From positions 169,538 through 233,537 of the forward strand of contig NZ_LMJF01000012.1 in assembly GCF_001429785.1 (NCBI RefSeq): a stretch of 64,000 nt of DNA. The letters run 5' to 3'. The stretch is from Lysobacter sp. Root916. Its GTDB lineage: Bacteria; Pseudomonadota; Gammaproteobacteria; Xanthomonadales; Xanthomonadaceae. This document shows, piece after piece, positions 1 through 8,789 of the stretch. The notes beneath the pieces are model-generated. The model ran no database searches, was not told where the DNA came from, and saw only the letters and a program-made list of their open reading frames with translations. Position 1 is the stretch's first letter; each line of letters opens with the position of its first letter. Both the position numbers and the translations under genes were made by a program.

Positions 1-798
1 GTCGAGAATCTGCAGGGCCGCGTCCTGATGCGCGGTTTGGTCGCGCAAAACGCAGCGCGTGCAGGCATGGAATTTGCGCTGACCCGGGTCGGCCAGACCG
101 ATGCGCGTCTGCAATGGCGGCCGGACGGCACGGCCTATCGCTGGTCGTATGGCGGCGCCGAAGTGGAAGTGAAACTGATCGACGAGAACGGCAAGGTCGA
201 TCTCAACCAGGCCGATCCGGCCCTGCTGACCGCGCTGATCCAGGGCGTCGGCGGCATCGAACAACAGGCCGACGCGGCGCGTCTGGCCTCGGCGATCGCC
301 GATTGGCGCGATCCCGATCCGCTGACCCAGATCGCCGGCGGCGCCGAGGATCCGGACTACGCCTCCGCGGGCCTGCCCTACGGCGCCAAGGACGCGGAGT
401 TCGAAAGTGTGGCCGAGGTCGAGCAGATCCTGGGCTTTACGCCCGCGCTGTATGCCAAGCTCGAGCCTTACCTGACCGTCTACAGTGGCCGCGCCCAGCC
501 CGATCCCGCGTTCGCTGCGGCACCGGTGCTGGATGCGATGGGACTGAACGGTGCCGATGTGGTGGCCCAGCGTGGCCGTCGCAACCCCGATGGCACACCG
601 ATGCCAGGTGGGGGGGCGCCCGGGCAATTGCCCGGTCTCGTCGGCGAAGGCAGTGGCACCTATAGTATCGACAGCCGCGCGCGGCTCTCCGATGGCCGCG
701 AGTCGGTGTTGCGAGTAGTCGTGCGCGCGGGAGGCGGTGCCGTGCCAGGCATGGCCTATACACCGTTGCGTTGGGAGGAGGGAGCTTCGCCACGATGA
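1..798 (+). CDS. gspK: Type II secretion minor pseudopilin GspK (XpsK), 5' end outside window
   Basis: The reading frame is open from base 1, so the prepilin leader and the start of the N-terminal helix are missing; 265 residues remain. GspK is the large minor pseudopilin that caps the type II secretion pseudopilus with GspI and GspJ in the periplasm. The visible part shows the family's helix-hairpin region around VDLNQADPALLTALI, a DWRDPDP stretch typical of the inserted alpha domain, and a C-terminal part of the form YSIDSRARLSDGRES. The stop codon overlaps the next start as ATGA. Family and context (gspL-M-N-D follow) agree well. Confidence 0.88.
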   Translation, partial: VENLQGRVLMRGLVAQNAARAGMEFALTRVGQTDARLQWRPDGTAYRWSYGGAEVEVKLIDENGKVDLNQADPALLTALIQGVGGIEQQADAARLASAIADWRDPDPLTQIAGGAEDPDYASAGLPYGAKDAEFESVAEVEQILGFTPALYAKLEPYLTVYSGRAQPDPAFAAAPVLDAMGLNGADVVAQRGRRNPDGTPMPGGGAPGQLPGLVGEGSGTYSIDSRARLSDGRESVLRVVVRAGGGAVPGMAYTPLRWEEGASPR

Positions 799-2006
799 AT
801 TCGCAAGTGGAAAGCCGGCCGGGAAGCTGGCAGACGGACAATCCGTTACGACGTCTGGGCAGCCGCGTGATGCCGGGCGCGGGCGGCTTCCTGTCGTGGT
901 GGGGGCGCAATCTCGCGGCCTGGCTGCCGCTGCGCGCGCGCCAGGCCCTGGGCATGGACCGCGGCCGCTTGCTGCTGCAGGTGCAGGGCGATGCCGTGTC
1001 GCTGCGGCTGCAGCGCGGCGCCGAACTGCGCGAACTGGGCGTGCTGCCCGGGCTGGCGGGCTACGCCGACCCCGCCGCCGCCGAACTGGCCGCGCTTGCC
1101 GGACCGAACGCGGTGGTCGCCCACACCAGCGATCCGCTGGCGCCGCTGCTGCCGTCCGGTCTGGCGGATCTGCCGCGCTGGCTGCTGCTGCCGGCCGCGA
1201 GCAGCCTGCGCCGTCGCCTGGCCTTGCCGGCCGCCGCGGCCGAGCGCCTGCGCGACGTGGTCGGTTTCGAGATCGACCGCCAAACCCCCTTCACCGCCGA
1301 CGCGGTCGCGTTCGACGCGCGCGTGCTCGCGCGCCGCGATGCCGACGGCCAGCTCGACGCCGAACTGGTGGCGGTGCCGCGCCAGGCCCTGACCCCGCAA
1401 CTGGCGGCGATCGGTCCGCTCGCCGACAGCCTGGCCGGTGTCGATGTCGCCGGCGCCGACGGCATGCCGCTGGCCGTGAACCTGCTGCCGCCCGCGCAGC
1501 GCCGCAGCCACAGCGATCCGTTCCGGCTGTGGAACCTGGCCCTGGCCGCGGTCGCGTTGGTCGCGATCGCCGCGACCATGTGGCAGTTGCTGGCCAACCG
1601 CCGCAGCGCCGCCGACGCCCTGGAGCAGACCATCGCCAGCCACGCCGTCGCCGCGCGCAACGCCGCCGCGCAGCGCCAGGAACTGATCGGACTGATCGAA
1701 GGCCAGGCCTTCCTCGATCGCACCCGCGCCGAGCGTCCGAGCACGATCGAACTGATCGACGAACTCAGCAAGCGCCTGCCCGACAGCACCTACCTGGAAA
1801 AACTCGCGATCGAGGACAACAGCCTGTTGCTGATCGGCCTCAGCCGCGAAGCCTCTTCCTTGATCGCGCGCCTGCAGGGCACCCAGCTGTGGCGCTCGCC
1901 GGCCCTGACCGGCGCGGTCCAGCCCGACCCCACCAGCGGCCGCGACCGTTTCACCCTGACCGCCGAGATCGGTCCGCCGCGAGCGGAGGCCGCCCGTGGC
2001 CAATGA
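795..2006 (+). CDS. gspL: Type II secretion assembly platform protein GspL (XpsL)
   Basis: This 403-residue protein is the bitopic inner-membrane component that links the GspE ATPase to the periplasmic apparatus. The N-terminal two thirds form an actin-like cytoplasmic domain with the conserved stretch VGFEIDRQTPF. One membrane segment lies near residue 250 (LALAAVALVAIAATMW), followed by a periplasmic ferredoxin-like domain. I chose the ATG at 795 because it overlaps the gspK stop as ATGA and follows a GGAGGAGGGAG ribosome-binding stretch; an in-frame ATG at 771 would add eight residues. The C-terminal end overlaps gspM. Confidence 0.88.
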   Translation: MNSQVESRPGSWQTDNPLRRLGSRVMPGAGGFLSWWGRNLAAWLPLRARQALGMDRGRLLLQVQGDAVSLRLQRGAELRELGVLPGLAGYADPAAAELAALAGPNAVVAHTSDPLAPLLPSGLADLPRWLLLPAASSLRRRLALPAAAAERLRDVVGFEIDRQTPFTADAVAFDARVLARRDADGQLDAELVAVPRQALTPQLAAIGPLADSLAGVDVAGADGMPLAVNLLPPAQRRSHSDPFRLWNLALAAVALVAIAATMWQLLANRRSAADALEQTIASHAVAARNAAAQRQELIGLIEGQAFLDRTRAERPSTIELIDELSKRLPDSTYLEKLAIEDNSLLLIGLSREASSLIARLQGTQLWRSPALTGAVQPDPTSGRDRFTLTAEIGPPRAEAARGQ

Positions 2007-2664
2007 GCTGAAGATCGGCGGTATCGAACGCGACCGCTGGGCGGCGCTGGGCCTGCTGTTGGCCGCGCTCGCGCTGGCCTACGCGGTGCTGGTGCACCCG
2101 TGGTGGACAGTGCCGATGCTGGAAGCCAACGAACGCCTGGAAGACCTGAAGGAGCGCGAGCTGCGCCAGCGCATGCAGTTGCAGCAGGCGCCGCAGGTGC
2201 AGCAGCGTTTGCAGCAAGTGCGCCAGCAACAGGCCGGGCTGCCGGGCTTCCTGCCCGAGGCCTCGGCCGAACTGGCCAGCGCGTCCTTGGTGCAGCGCCT
2301 GGAGAACGTAGTCGCCCAGGCCAGCCCGGGCAACCGCAGCTGCCGCATCGACAACCGCTCGCCGCTGGCCGACAACAGTCGCCGCGACAAATACGCGCGC
2401 GTGGTCGTGCAGGTGCGCCTGCGTTGCGGCACCGGCGAGACCGCGGCCGTGCTGCATTCGCTGGAGACCGGTTCGCCGCGTTTGTTCGTGGGCAATCTCA
2501 ATCTGCTGTCGGCGCGCGGCTATTTCGTGCCCGGCACCGGCCGGCCCTCGTCCGACGGCGGCATCGACGTGAGCTTCGACCTCTACGGCTACCTGCGCCC
2601 CGGCCCCGCGGCCGCGACGCCCGCGCCCAAGGCCAACATTCCGGGGGCCGCCGATGCGTCTTGA
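1996..2664 (+). CDS. gspM: Type II secretion protein GspM (XpsM)
   Basis: This 222-residue bitopic membrane protein partners with GspL. It has a short cytoplasmic start, one hydrophobic segment at about residues 15-35 (LGLLLAALALAYAVLV), a glutamine-rich coiled-coil stretch at about 50-80 and a small periplasmic domain. The start is GTG at 1996, eleven bases before the gspL stop codon ends. The identification rests on position between gspL and gspN, on size and on topology, since GspM sequences are poorly conserved. The periplasmic domain includes two cysteines near residues 115 and 137. Confidence 0.8.
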   Translation: MANELKIGGIERDRWAALGLLLAALALAYAVLVHPWWTVPMLEANERLEDLKERELRQRMQLQQAPQVQQRLQQVRQQQAGLPGFLPEASAELASASLVQRLENVVAQASPGNRSCRIDNRSPLADNSRRDKYARVVVQVRLRCGTGETAAVLHSLETGSPRLFVGNLNLLSARGYFVPGTGRPSSDGGIDVSFDLYGYLRPGPAAATPAPKANIPGAADAS

Positions 2665-3472
2665 CGCCGCCAGCCCCCGTACTTGGTTGCTGGCCACGGT
2701 GGCCGGCTGGGCCGTGCTGGCCTGGCTGCTGGCCCTGGCCGGCATGGGGCGCCAGACCCGGCTGTTGGACGACGATGCCAGCCTGGTTCAGGCGCTGCCG
2801 CAGTCGCGCGCGCCGGCCAAGCCGCGTATCGGTCCGCTCACCCAGTACGGCGAAATCGCCGCGCGTCCGCTGTTGATGGACGATCGCCGGCCGCGCGCGT
2901 TCTTCGTCCAGGGCAAGGGCGACGAGACCGCGCAGGCCAACACCTTCGACTACGTGCTGACCAGCGTGCTGATCACGCCGGATCTGAAGATGGCGATCCT
3001 GCAGCCGGCCGACGGCAGCGAGTCGGTGCGGGTCAAGTTGGGCGAAGTGCCGGAATCGCACCCGGCCTGGCGCCTGAGCGCGCTGGATCCGCGCAAGGCC
3101 GTGTTCGAAGGCCCCGAAGGCCGGCGCGAGATGGATCTGCGCGTGTACGACGGGCAAGGCGGTCAACCGCCGACCGCGGTCGCTGTGCCGGTGCCGCCGC
3201 CTAACCAGGCCGGGCCTGGTACGCGCGCGCCGCCGCCCCCGCCGCAACCGCAGCCGCAGCCGGTCGCGCGCAGCACCGCCGGGCCGATGCCTTCGACCAA
3301 CCCGCCTGGACAGGTCGCACCCGTGACCAACAGCAACACCGTCGTCAGCCCTGCCGGTAGCGAACCGATGACCGAGCAGGCGCAGATGGAAGCCATCCGC
3401 AAAAGGATAGAGGCGCGTCGCGCCCAATTGCGGCAACAGCAAGCCCAGCAACCCCCGGCCAAGACGCCGTGA
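2654..3472 (+). CDS. gspN: Type II secretion protein GspN (XpsN-like)
   Basis: This 272-residue protein has an N-terminal membrane anchor at about residues 12-33 and a periplasmic part. A proline-rich linker at about 178-200 precedes a charged, glutamine-rich helical tail with RKRIEARRAQLRQQQ. In Xanthomonas the Xps operon has xpsN between xpsM and xpsD, and XpsN contacts XpsL, XpsM and the secretin; GspN takes the inner-membrane coupling role usually given to GspC. The start overlaps the gspM end by 11 bases, and gspD begins 10 bases after its stop. Assignment is mainly by gene order and topology. Confidence 0.75.
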   Translation: MRLDAASPRTWLLATVAGWAVLAWLLALAGMGRQTRLLDDDASLVQALPQSRAPAKPRIGPLTQYGEIAARPLLMDDRRPRAFFVQGKGDETAQANTFDYVLTSVLITPDLKMAILQPADGSESVRVKLGEVPESHPAWRLSALDPRKAVFEGPEGRREMDLRVYDGQGGQPPTAVAVPVPPPNQAGPGTRAPPPPPQPQPQPVARSTAGPMPSTNPPGQVAPVTNSNTVVSPAGSEPMTEQAQMEAIRKRIEARRAQLRQQQAQQPPAKTP

Positions 3473-3482
3473 GAGTGAACGC

Positions 3483-5705
3483 ATGAAGCTACGTCACAAC
3501 CCAACCGCGTCCCGCGCCCTCGTTGGCCTCACCATTGCCAGTCTGCTGGCGGGCTGCTCTACGGTGCCGGTCCCGAACATCAGGCGCGATGCCAATCCGG
3601 CGGCCTTGTCCGACAAGGCTACCGCTGCGGGCACCTCTTCCAGCGAAGGCGTTTCGTCGCAACCGCTGCCAGAGCAAGACAGCGGCCCGCGTGCGCAGAT
3701 CCGGCGCGGCACCGGCCAGGTCATCAACCGCAGCGCGGCGGCGGAAGCGCCTCCGGGCATTGGCGCCACCAGCGGTTCGGCCACCTTCAATTTCGAAGGC
3801 GAGTCGCTGCATGCCGTGGTCAAGGCCATCCTCGGCGACATGCTGGGCCAGAACTACGTGATCGCGCCGGGCGTGCAGGGCACGGTGACCCTGTCCACGC
3901 CCAAGCCGGTCAGCCCGGCGGCGGCGATGAACCTGCTGGAAATGGTGCTGGGCTGGAACAACGCGCGCCTGGTCTACAGCGGCGGCCGCTACAACGTGGT
4001 GCCCGCCGATCAGGCCCTGGCCGGCAACGTCGCGCCCAGCACTAATCCGGCCTCGACCGCGCGCGGCTTCGAAGTGCGCACCGTGCCGTTGCGTTACATC
4101 TCGGCCACCGAGATGGAGAAGATCCTCAAGCCTTACGCGCGTCCGAACGCGATCATCAACGTCGACGGCGCGCGCAACGTGATCAGCGTCGGCGGCAGCC
4201 GCGCCGAGCTCGAGAACTACCTGCACACCATCGAGATCTTCGACGTCGATTGGCTGTCGGGCATGTCGGTGGGCGTGTTCCCGCTGCAATCGGGCAAGGC
4301 GACCAAGGTGGTGGCCGATCTGGAGAAGGTGTTCGGCGAGCAGAGCAAGTCGCCGGTCGCGGGCATGTTCCGCTTCATGCCGCTGGAAGGCGCCAACGCG
4401 GTGCTGGTGATCAGCACCCAGGCCGACTATCTCGACGATATCCAGCAGTGGCTGGAGCGCATCGACGGCGCCGGCGGTGAGATGCAGTTGTTCACCTACG
4501 AACTCAAGTACATCAAGGCCAAGGAACTCGCCCAGCGCTTGTCGGAGGTGTTCGGCGGCGGCCGCAGCGGCGGCGGCGATGGGGGCGGTGGTTCGCCCTC
4601 TCTGATGCCAGGCCTGGATCCGGTCGAGCTACAGGACGGCGCCAACGGGTCCGTGGCCAACATCGGCGGAAAGGACGGTGGCACTGGTGGCGGCGGTGGC
4701 AGCGGCGGCGAGATGTCGCTGGGCTCGCGCCAGAGCGGCAACGGCGCGGTCACCTTGGAAATCGACGGCGCGCGTGTGGGCGTGGCCGCGGTCGAGGAAA
4801 CCAATTCGCTGCTGGTGCGCAGCAGCCCCGGCGCCTGGCGTTCGATCCGCGACGTGATCGACAAGCTCGACGTGATGCCGATGCAGGTGCACATAGAGGC
4901 TCAGGTCGCAGAGGTTGAGTTGACCGGCGACCTGTCCTACGGCGTGCAATGGTTCCTCGATCGCGCCACCAGCGATAATGGTTTCGGCGACCTCAATCGG
5001 CGAACCAACCCGCTGGTGCCGCCGAAGTGGAGCACGCTCGCGGCCAGCATCGGCGGCGTCAATGGCGACGGCCTGTCGTGGTCGCTGATCCGCAACAACG
5101 CGGCAGCGTTGATCACAGCGCTGGACGAGGTCACGGACGTACGTCTGTTGCAGACACCCTCCGTGTTTGTGCGTAATAACGCCGAGGCCACGTTGAACGT
5201 TGGCAGCCGCATTCCGATCGAGTCGGTCACGGTCAACCCAGGCTCCAACAACGACAGTACCTACAGCCAGGTCCAGTACCTGGATACGGGCGTGATTCTG
5301 AAGGTTCGTCCACGAGTAAGCCGCGACGGCATGGTGTTCCTGGATATCGTCCAGGAAGTCAGTTCGGCTGGTGCGCCGCTACGCGCGAACAGTCAGAACG
5401 TCACTATCAACACGCGCAAGCTCAAGACCGAGGCGGCGGTGCAGAGCGGCGAAACGGTCCTGCTTGCAGGTTTGATCTCCGACAGCGTCACGCGTGGCTC
5501 CACCGGTTTCCCAGGGTTGAGCCGCATACCGGTGATCGGTGGCTTGTTCGGAACGCAAGGCTCCAAGACCGAACGGCGGGAAACCATCATATTGATCACG
5601 CCGACCCTGGTGCGTAATCCACAGGAAGCGCGCAACCTGACCGACGAATACAGCCGCCGGTTCCGCGCCATGGAGCCGCTCAACCCGCCTAAGAAGAAAA
5701 AGTAA
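3483..5705 (+). CDS. gspD: Type II secretion outer-membrane secretin GspD (XpsD)
   Basis: This 740-residue secretin forms the outer-membrane channel of the type II system. It starts with a lipoprotein signal ending in LLAGC, with the lipidated cysteine at residue 24. Periplasmic N0-N3 modules follow (the first with FNFEGESLHAVVKAILGD), then the C-terminal secretin barrel with VPLLxGP-like features such as ETVLLAGLISD and the FPGLSRIPVIGGLFG motif. A long glycine-rich insert at about residues 357-417 sits inside the last N module. The protein ends in four lysines. It closes the operon and is followed by a hairpin. Confidence 0.95.
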   Translation: MKLRHNPTASRALVGLTIASLLAGCSTVPVPNIRRDANPAALSDKATAAGTSSSEGVSSQPLPEQDSGPRAQIRRGTGQVINRSAAAEAPPGIGATSGSATFNFEGESLHAVVKAILGDMLGQNYVIAPGVQGTVTLSTPKPVSPAAAMNLLEMVLGWNNARLVYSGGRYNVVPADQALAGNVAPSTNPASTARGFEVRTVPLRYISATEMEKILKPYARPNAIINVDGARNVISVGGSRAELENYLHTIEIFDVDWLSGMSVGVFPLQSGKATKVVADLEKVFGEQSKSPVAGMFRFMPLEGANAVLVISTQADYLDDIQQWLERIDGAGGEMQLFTYELKYIKAKELAQRLSEVFGGGRSGGGDGGGGSPSLMPGLDPVELQDGANGSVANIGGKDGGTGGGGGSGGEMSLGSRQSGNGAVTLEIDGARVGVAAVEETNSLLVRSSPGAWRSIRDVIDKLDVMPMQVHIEAQVAEVELTGDLSYGVQWFLDRATSDNGFGDLNRRTNPLVPPKWSTLAASIGGVNGDGLSWSLIRNNAAALITALDEVTDVRLLQTPSVFVRNNAEATLNVGSRIPIESVTVNPGSNNDSTYSQVQYLDTGVILKVRPRVSRDGMVFLDIVQEVSSAGAPLRANSQNVTINTRKLKTEAAVQSGETVLLAGLISDSVTRGSTGFPGLSRIPVIGGLFGTQGSKTERRETIILITPTLVRNPQEARNLTDEYSRRFRAMEPLNPPKKKK

Positions 5706-5737
5706 GAGCCGGGCGCGTCCGTTGAGGCGAAACGGTG

Positions 5738-5766
5738 CTGCATCGCATGCGTCGGATGCGATGCAG
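5738..5766 (+). terminator. Hairpin after gspD, possible terminator
   Basis: A perfect 11-base inverted repeat (CTGCATCGCAT and its complement) with a 7-base loop lies 33 bases after the gspD stop. No T-run follows it, so termination is only inferred from position. Confidence 0.35.
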
Positions 5767-5861
5767 GCCGATACCCGCGAACGGGCGCGTAGGCCCGCCG
5801 AGCCGGCGCCACGGTTCTTGGTTAAGATCGCGGCAATACCGGCTGCTACGGACCGCGACGT

Positions 5862-6713
5862 TTGGCCGAAACGCTTTCTAGTAACAGCCTGCCCATCGTC
5901 GTGGTCCCGGTCGGCGTCGACGACGACGCGCTGGACGCCTGCCTGGCCGCGCTGGACGCGTGCACGCCGCCGGGCACCCGGGTCTGGCTGGCCGACGACG
6001 CCCAGGCCGGTCCGCGCGGCTATGCCATCGTCGAACGCTGGATGGCGCGCACCCCGCTCAAGGCCGACTACACCCGCCGCCAGCGCCCGATCGGCGAGGC
6101 CGCCCACCTGGGCGAGGCGCTCGCGGTCTGCGGCGATGCCGACGTGGCGGTGCTGGCGCCGGACGCGATCCCCGCGCCGGGCTGGCTCAGCCGGCTCGCC
6201 GCCTGCCTGAGCACCGACGGCGCGATCGCCACCGCCACCCCCTGGAGCAACGCCGGCGAGGCCGCGTCCTGGCCGCGCATCGGCGAGATCGAGGCGGTGC
6301 CCGCCGACCTGGAACGGCTGTCGCGCGCGGCCGCCGGCATGCCGGCCCTGTACCCGGAACTGCCGGCCGCGATCGGCCACGCCGTGCTGCTGCGCGGCAG
6401 CGCGCGCAAGCGCGCCGGCGGCATCGACGGCGCCAGCTACGGCTCCTGGTATGCCGCGCTCACCGATCTGTCGCTGCGCCTGTCCGGCCTGGGCTGGCGC
6501 AACGCGCTGTGCGAGACCGCCTTCGTCGCTCGCCGCGGCGAGGGCGGGCCCTGCGACGGCGACATGGACCACCTGGCGGTGCGCTGGCCGGACTGGCACG
6601 CGCGTCTGGCGGGATTCTTGATGAGCGACCCGCTACGCGGTTCGCGCGAACGACTGGCCGCGCTGCTCGACGGCGTCGGCCCACCGGATCCGCAACGTGA
6701 CTTCTTCACCTGA
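5862..6713 (+). CDS. Glycosyltransferase-like protein (GT-A fold, family 2-like)
   Basis: A 283-residue protein with the opening pattern of nucleotide-sugar transferases: a beta strand with PIVVVPVGVDD, a second strand with VWLADDAQ, and a mid-region DVAVLAPDAIPAPGWLSRL that resembles the metal and sugar binding region of family 2 enzymes. A true DxD is not obvious, so activity is uncertain. The only upstream start in frame is TTG at 5862, which I used. The next gene overlaps its end by 17 bases, so the two are probably expressed together. A substrate cannot be predicted; cell-surface glycan synthesis is an inference. Confidence 0.6.
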   Translation: MAETLSSNSLPIVVVPVGVDDDALDACLAALDACTPPGTRVWLADDAQAGPRGYAIVERWMARTPLKADYTRRQRPIGEAAHLGEALAVCGDADVAVLAPDAIPAPGWLSRLAACLSTDGAIATATPWSNAGEAASWPRIGEIEAVPADLERLSRAAAGMPALYPELPAAIGHAVLLRGSARKRAGGIDGASYGSWYAALTDLSLRLSGLGWRNALCETAFVARRGEGGPCDGDMDHLAVRWPDWHARLAGFLMSDPLRGSRERLAALLDGVGPPDPQRDFFT

Positions 6714-7590
6714 TTCCCCTGCGCGCGTCGCGGCGGCGCCCGACGACGGCATCGCCGCGATCGTGGTCAGCTACCAGAGCGCGGCGACCATCGACGACTG
6801 CCTCAGCCGCCTGCGCGCCGCGCAAGGCGTGAGCGCGATCCGCGTGGTCGACAACCACTCCAGCGACGGCACCTTGGACATCGTCCAGCGCCACGCGGCC
6901 GGCGACGCGCGCGTGCGTTTCATCGACAATCCCGACAATCCCGGCTTCGGCGTCGGCTGCAACCAGGGCGTGGCCGATCTCGGCGGCGCGCCGACGGGCT
7001 GGCTGGCGTTCGTGAATCCGGATTGCCTGCTCGAAGCCGACGCGCTCGCGCGCCTGCGCGCGCTGGCCGCGCCGTTGGGCGAGGCGCTGCTGGGCGCCGA
7101 TCTGGTCGACGACGACGGCGTGCGCGACGGCGCGGCGCGGCGCAACGATCCCGACTTCGCCGGCATGCTGGCCGGCGCGCTGCGGCGCGCGCCCAGCGCT
7201 GCGCTCAACCTCGCGCCCGACGACAGCCAGGCCTTGCAACGCGTGCAGGCGGTGTCCGGCGCCCTGATGCTGATGCCGCGCGCATTGTTCGAGCGCATCG
7301 GCGGTTTCGATCCGGGCTATCGCCTGCACGCCGAAGACCTGGACCTGTGCCGGCGCGCGCGCGAGGCCGGCGCCACCGTCGCGGTGGCCAACGGCGTGCG
7401 CGTGCTCCACGTGCGCGGCGTGTCCAGCCGCTCACGGCCGCTGTTCGTGGAGTGGCACAAGCACCGCGGGCTGTGGCGTTACTTCCGCAAGTTCGAATAC
7501 GCGCGTCGCGGTTTCGCGACCCGGGTGGGCGTGTTCGCGGCGATCTGGCTGCGATTCCCCATCGCGGCCGTGCGTGCTTGGCTGCGCTGA
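6697..7590 (+). CDS. Glycosyltransferase family 2 (rhamnosyltransferase-like)
   Basis: This 297-residue protein matches cytoplasmic family 2 glycosyltransferases of the WbbL type. It has the start IAAIVVSYQSAATIDDCL, the nucleotide-binding VVDNHSSDGT, the acidic pocket FVNPDCLLEADAL, and a C-terminal HAEDLDLCRRAREAG carrying the putative catalytic acids. The C-terminal end is basic and partly hydrophobic, suggesting membrane association. Translation starts at GTG 6697 inside the end of the preceding glycosyltransferase-like gene. A role in lipopolysaccharide or exopolysaccharide is likely, but the transferred sugar is unknown. Confidence 0.82.
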   Translation: MTSSPDSPARVAAAPDDGIAAIVVSYQSAATIDDCLSRLRAAQGVSAIRVVDNHSSDGTLDIVQRHAAGDARVRFIDNPDNPGFGVGCNQGVADLGGAPTGWLAFVNPDCLLEADALARLRALAAPLGEALLGADLVDDDGVRDGAARRNDPDFAGMLAGALRRAPSAALNLAPDDSQALQRVQAVSGALMLMPRALFERIGGFDPGYRLHAEDLDLCRRAREAGATVAVANGVRVLHVRGVSSRSRPLFVEWHKHRGLWRYFRKFEYARRGFATRVGVFAAIWLRFPIAAVRAWLR

Positions 7591-7604
7591 TACGGCCAAA
7601 GCCA

Positions 7605-7736
7605 AAGCAAATCCCCCCTAGCCCCCCTTTTTCAAAGGGGGGGATCAAAAGCGGGGCCAAGTTGTTGCCGGCCCGTTCTTTGAAGAGCTGTTGCTGTTCC
7701 CCCCTTTGAAAAAGGGGGGCTAGAGGGGATTTGCTC
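7605..7736. repeat. Long inverted repeat, AAATCCCC family, copy 1
   Basis: Two arms of about 38 bases (7605-7642 and 7698-7736) are near-perfect reverse complements. Each begins or ends with AGCAAATCCCC, and each contains a nested CCCCCTTT/AAAGGGGG hairpin. The same element recurs at 20489-20577, and half copies lie near 24870 and 25160. It sits between convergent genes (glycosyltransferase and MBL hydrolase), where it could act as a bidirectional terminator. Confidence 0.85.
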
Positions 7737-7753
7737 CTGCACTCAAACCTCCA

Positions 7754-8698
7754 TCAAATCTCCATCAAATCCCGCCCCACGATCAGCTCGCCGCTGAAAT
7801 GCGGCGCCACCGCTTCGCGCCACACCGCATCGGTCAGCGAGGCGTCGCCGCCCGGCACGAAGTGATTCAGCACCAGGGTTTTGACGCCGGCCTCGCTGGC
7901 CAGGCGCCCGACCTGTTCGGTGGTGGTGTGGCTGTCGAGCAGATGCTGACGCAGGCGCGCGGCCTGCGCTTCGCTGGCGATCAGGCGCTCCAGCGCCGGC
8001 AGGTACATCACCTCGTGCACCAGCACGTCGGCGCCGCGCGCCAGTTCGACCAGCGCCGGCGAGGGCCGGGTGTCGCCCGAGAACACGATGGAACGGTCGG
8101 GGCCGTCGAAGCGATAGGCGAACGCGGGCGCGACCGGCGGATGCTCGACCAGCGCCGCGGTCACCTTCACCCGCTGGTCGCGCATCACCACGCCGCCGCG
8201 GGTGAGCTCGTGGGCGCGGATCATCGGCGCCAGCGGCGCGCGGCCTTCGTCTTCGATGCGGGTACGGATGTCGGCCTGGTTCATGGCCAGGAACTGCCGG
8301 GTCATGCGCTTGAGCGGCGGCGGCCCCCAGGTGTCGACCGGATGGCGCAGGTCCGCGGCCCAGGCCAGCCACAGCAGATTGCCGTAGTCGGCGTTGTGAT
8401 CGGAGTGGTGATGGGTGACGAAGACGTCGGCGATCGCGCCCAGCGACAGGCCGGCCAGGGCCAGCTGCCGCGCAACGCCGTTGCCGCAGTCGACCACGTA
8501 GACCGCGTCGTCGATCACCACCGCGCTGGCCGGCGCCGCGCGCAAGGCCTTGGGCGTGGGGCCGCCGGCGGTGCCGAGCAGGATCAGGCGCGTGCGCTTG
8601 CGCGCGATCGCGCTGGCGAGCGCGGGCAGGGCCGGACAGGCGCCGGCAGCGAGCCCGAATGGAGCGGCGGCGAGCAGGCGACGGCGGTGGCGATCCAT
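7754..8698 (-). CDS. Exported MBL-fold metallo-hydrolase
   Basis: A 314-residue metallo-beta-lactamase-fold protein. The metal-binding motif is THHHSDH, with further ligands in SGDTRPSP and LVLNHFVPG, an arrangement like that of RNase Z or arylsulfatase-type members. The N-terminus has RHRRRLLAAAPFGLAAGA, which looks like a twin-arginine type signal, so the enzyme is probably periplasmic. Its substrate is unknown. It lies downstream of pyrF, separated by an 89-base interval filled by an inverted repeat, so co-transcription is uncertain. Confidence 0.75.
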   Translation of the reverse strand: MDRHRRRLLAAAPFGLAAGACPALPALASAIARKRTRLILLGTAGGPTPKALRAAPASAVVIDDAVYVVDCGNGVARQLALAGLSLGAIADVFVTHHHSDHNADYGNLLWLAWAADLRHPVDTWGPPPLKRMTRQFLAMNQADIRTRIEDEGRAPLAPMIRAHELTRGGVVMRDQRVKVTAALVEHPPVAPAFAYRFDGPDRSIVFSGDTRPSPALVELARGADVLVHEVMYLPALERLIASEAQAARLRQHLLDSHTTTEQVGRLASEAGVKTLVLNHFVPGGDASLTDAVWREAVAPHFSGELIVGRDLMEI

Positions 8699-8701
8699 GG
8701 G

Positions 8702-8789
8702 GAGCAGTAACTAAATGAAGAGTAATTAGTGACTAGTAGAGCCATGGTGCCTCTACTGGTTCCTCGTTACTAGCTACTCGTTACTGCTC
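8702..8789. repeat. Imperfect inverted repeat between pyrF and the MBL gene
   Basis: GAGCAGTAAC at 8702 pairs with GTTACTGCTC at 8780-8789, and the interior (AGTAATTAGTGACTAGTAGAG against CTCTACTGG...TACTAGCTACTC) continues as an imperfect stem around GCCATGGTGC. It fills the whole gap, and its right end contains the pyrF stop codon. A similar style of element follows ftsZ. Confidence 0.7.
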
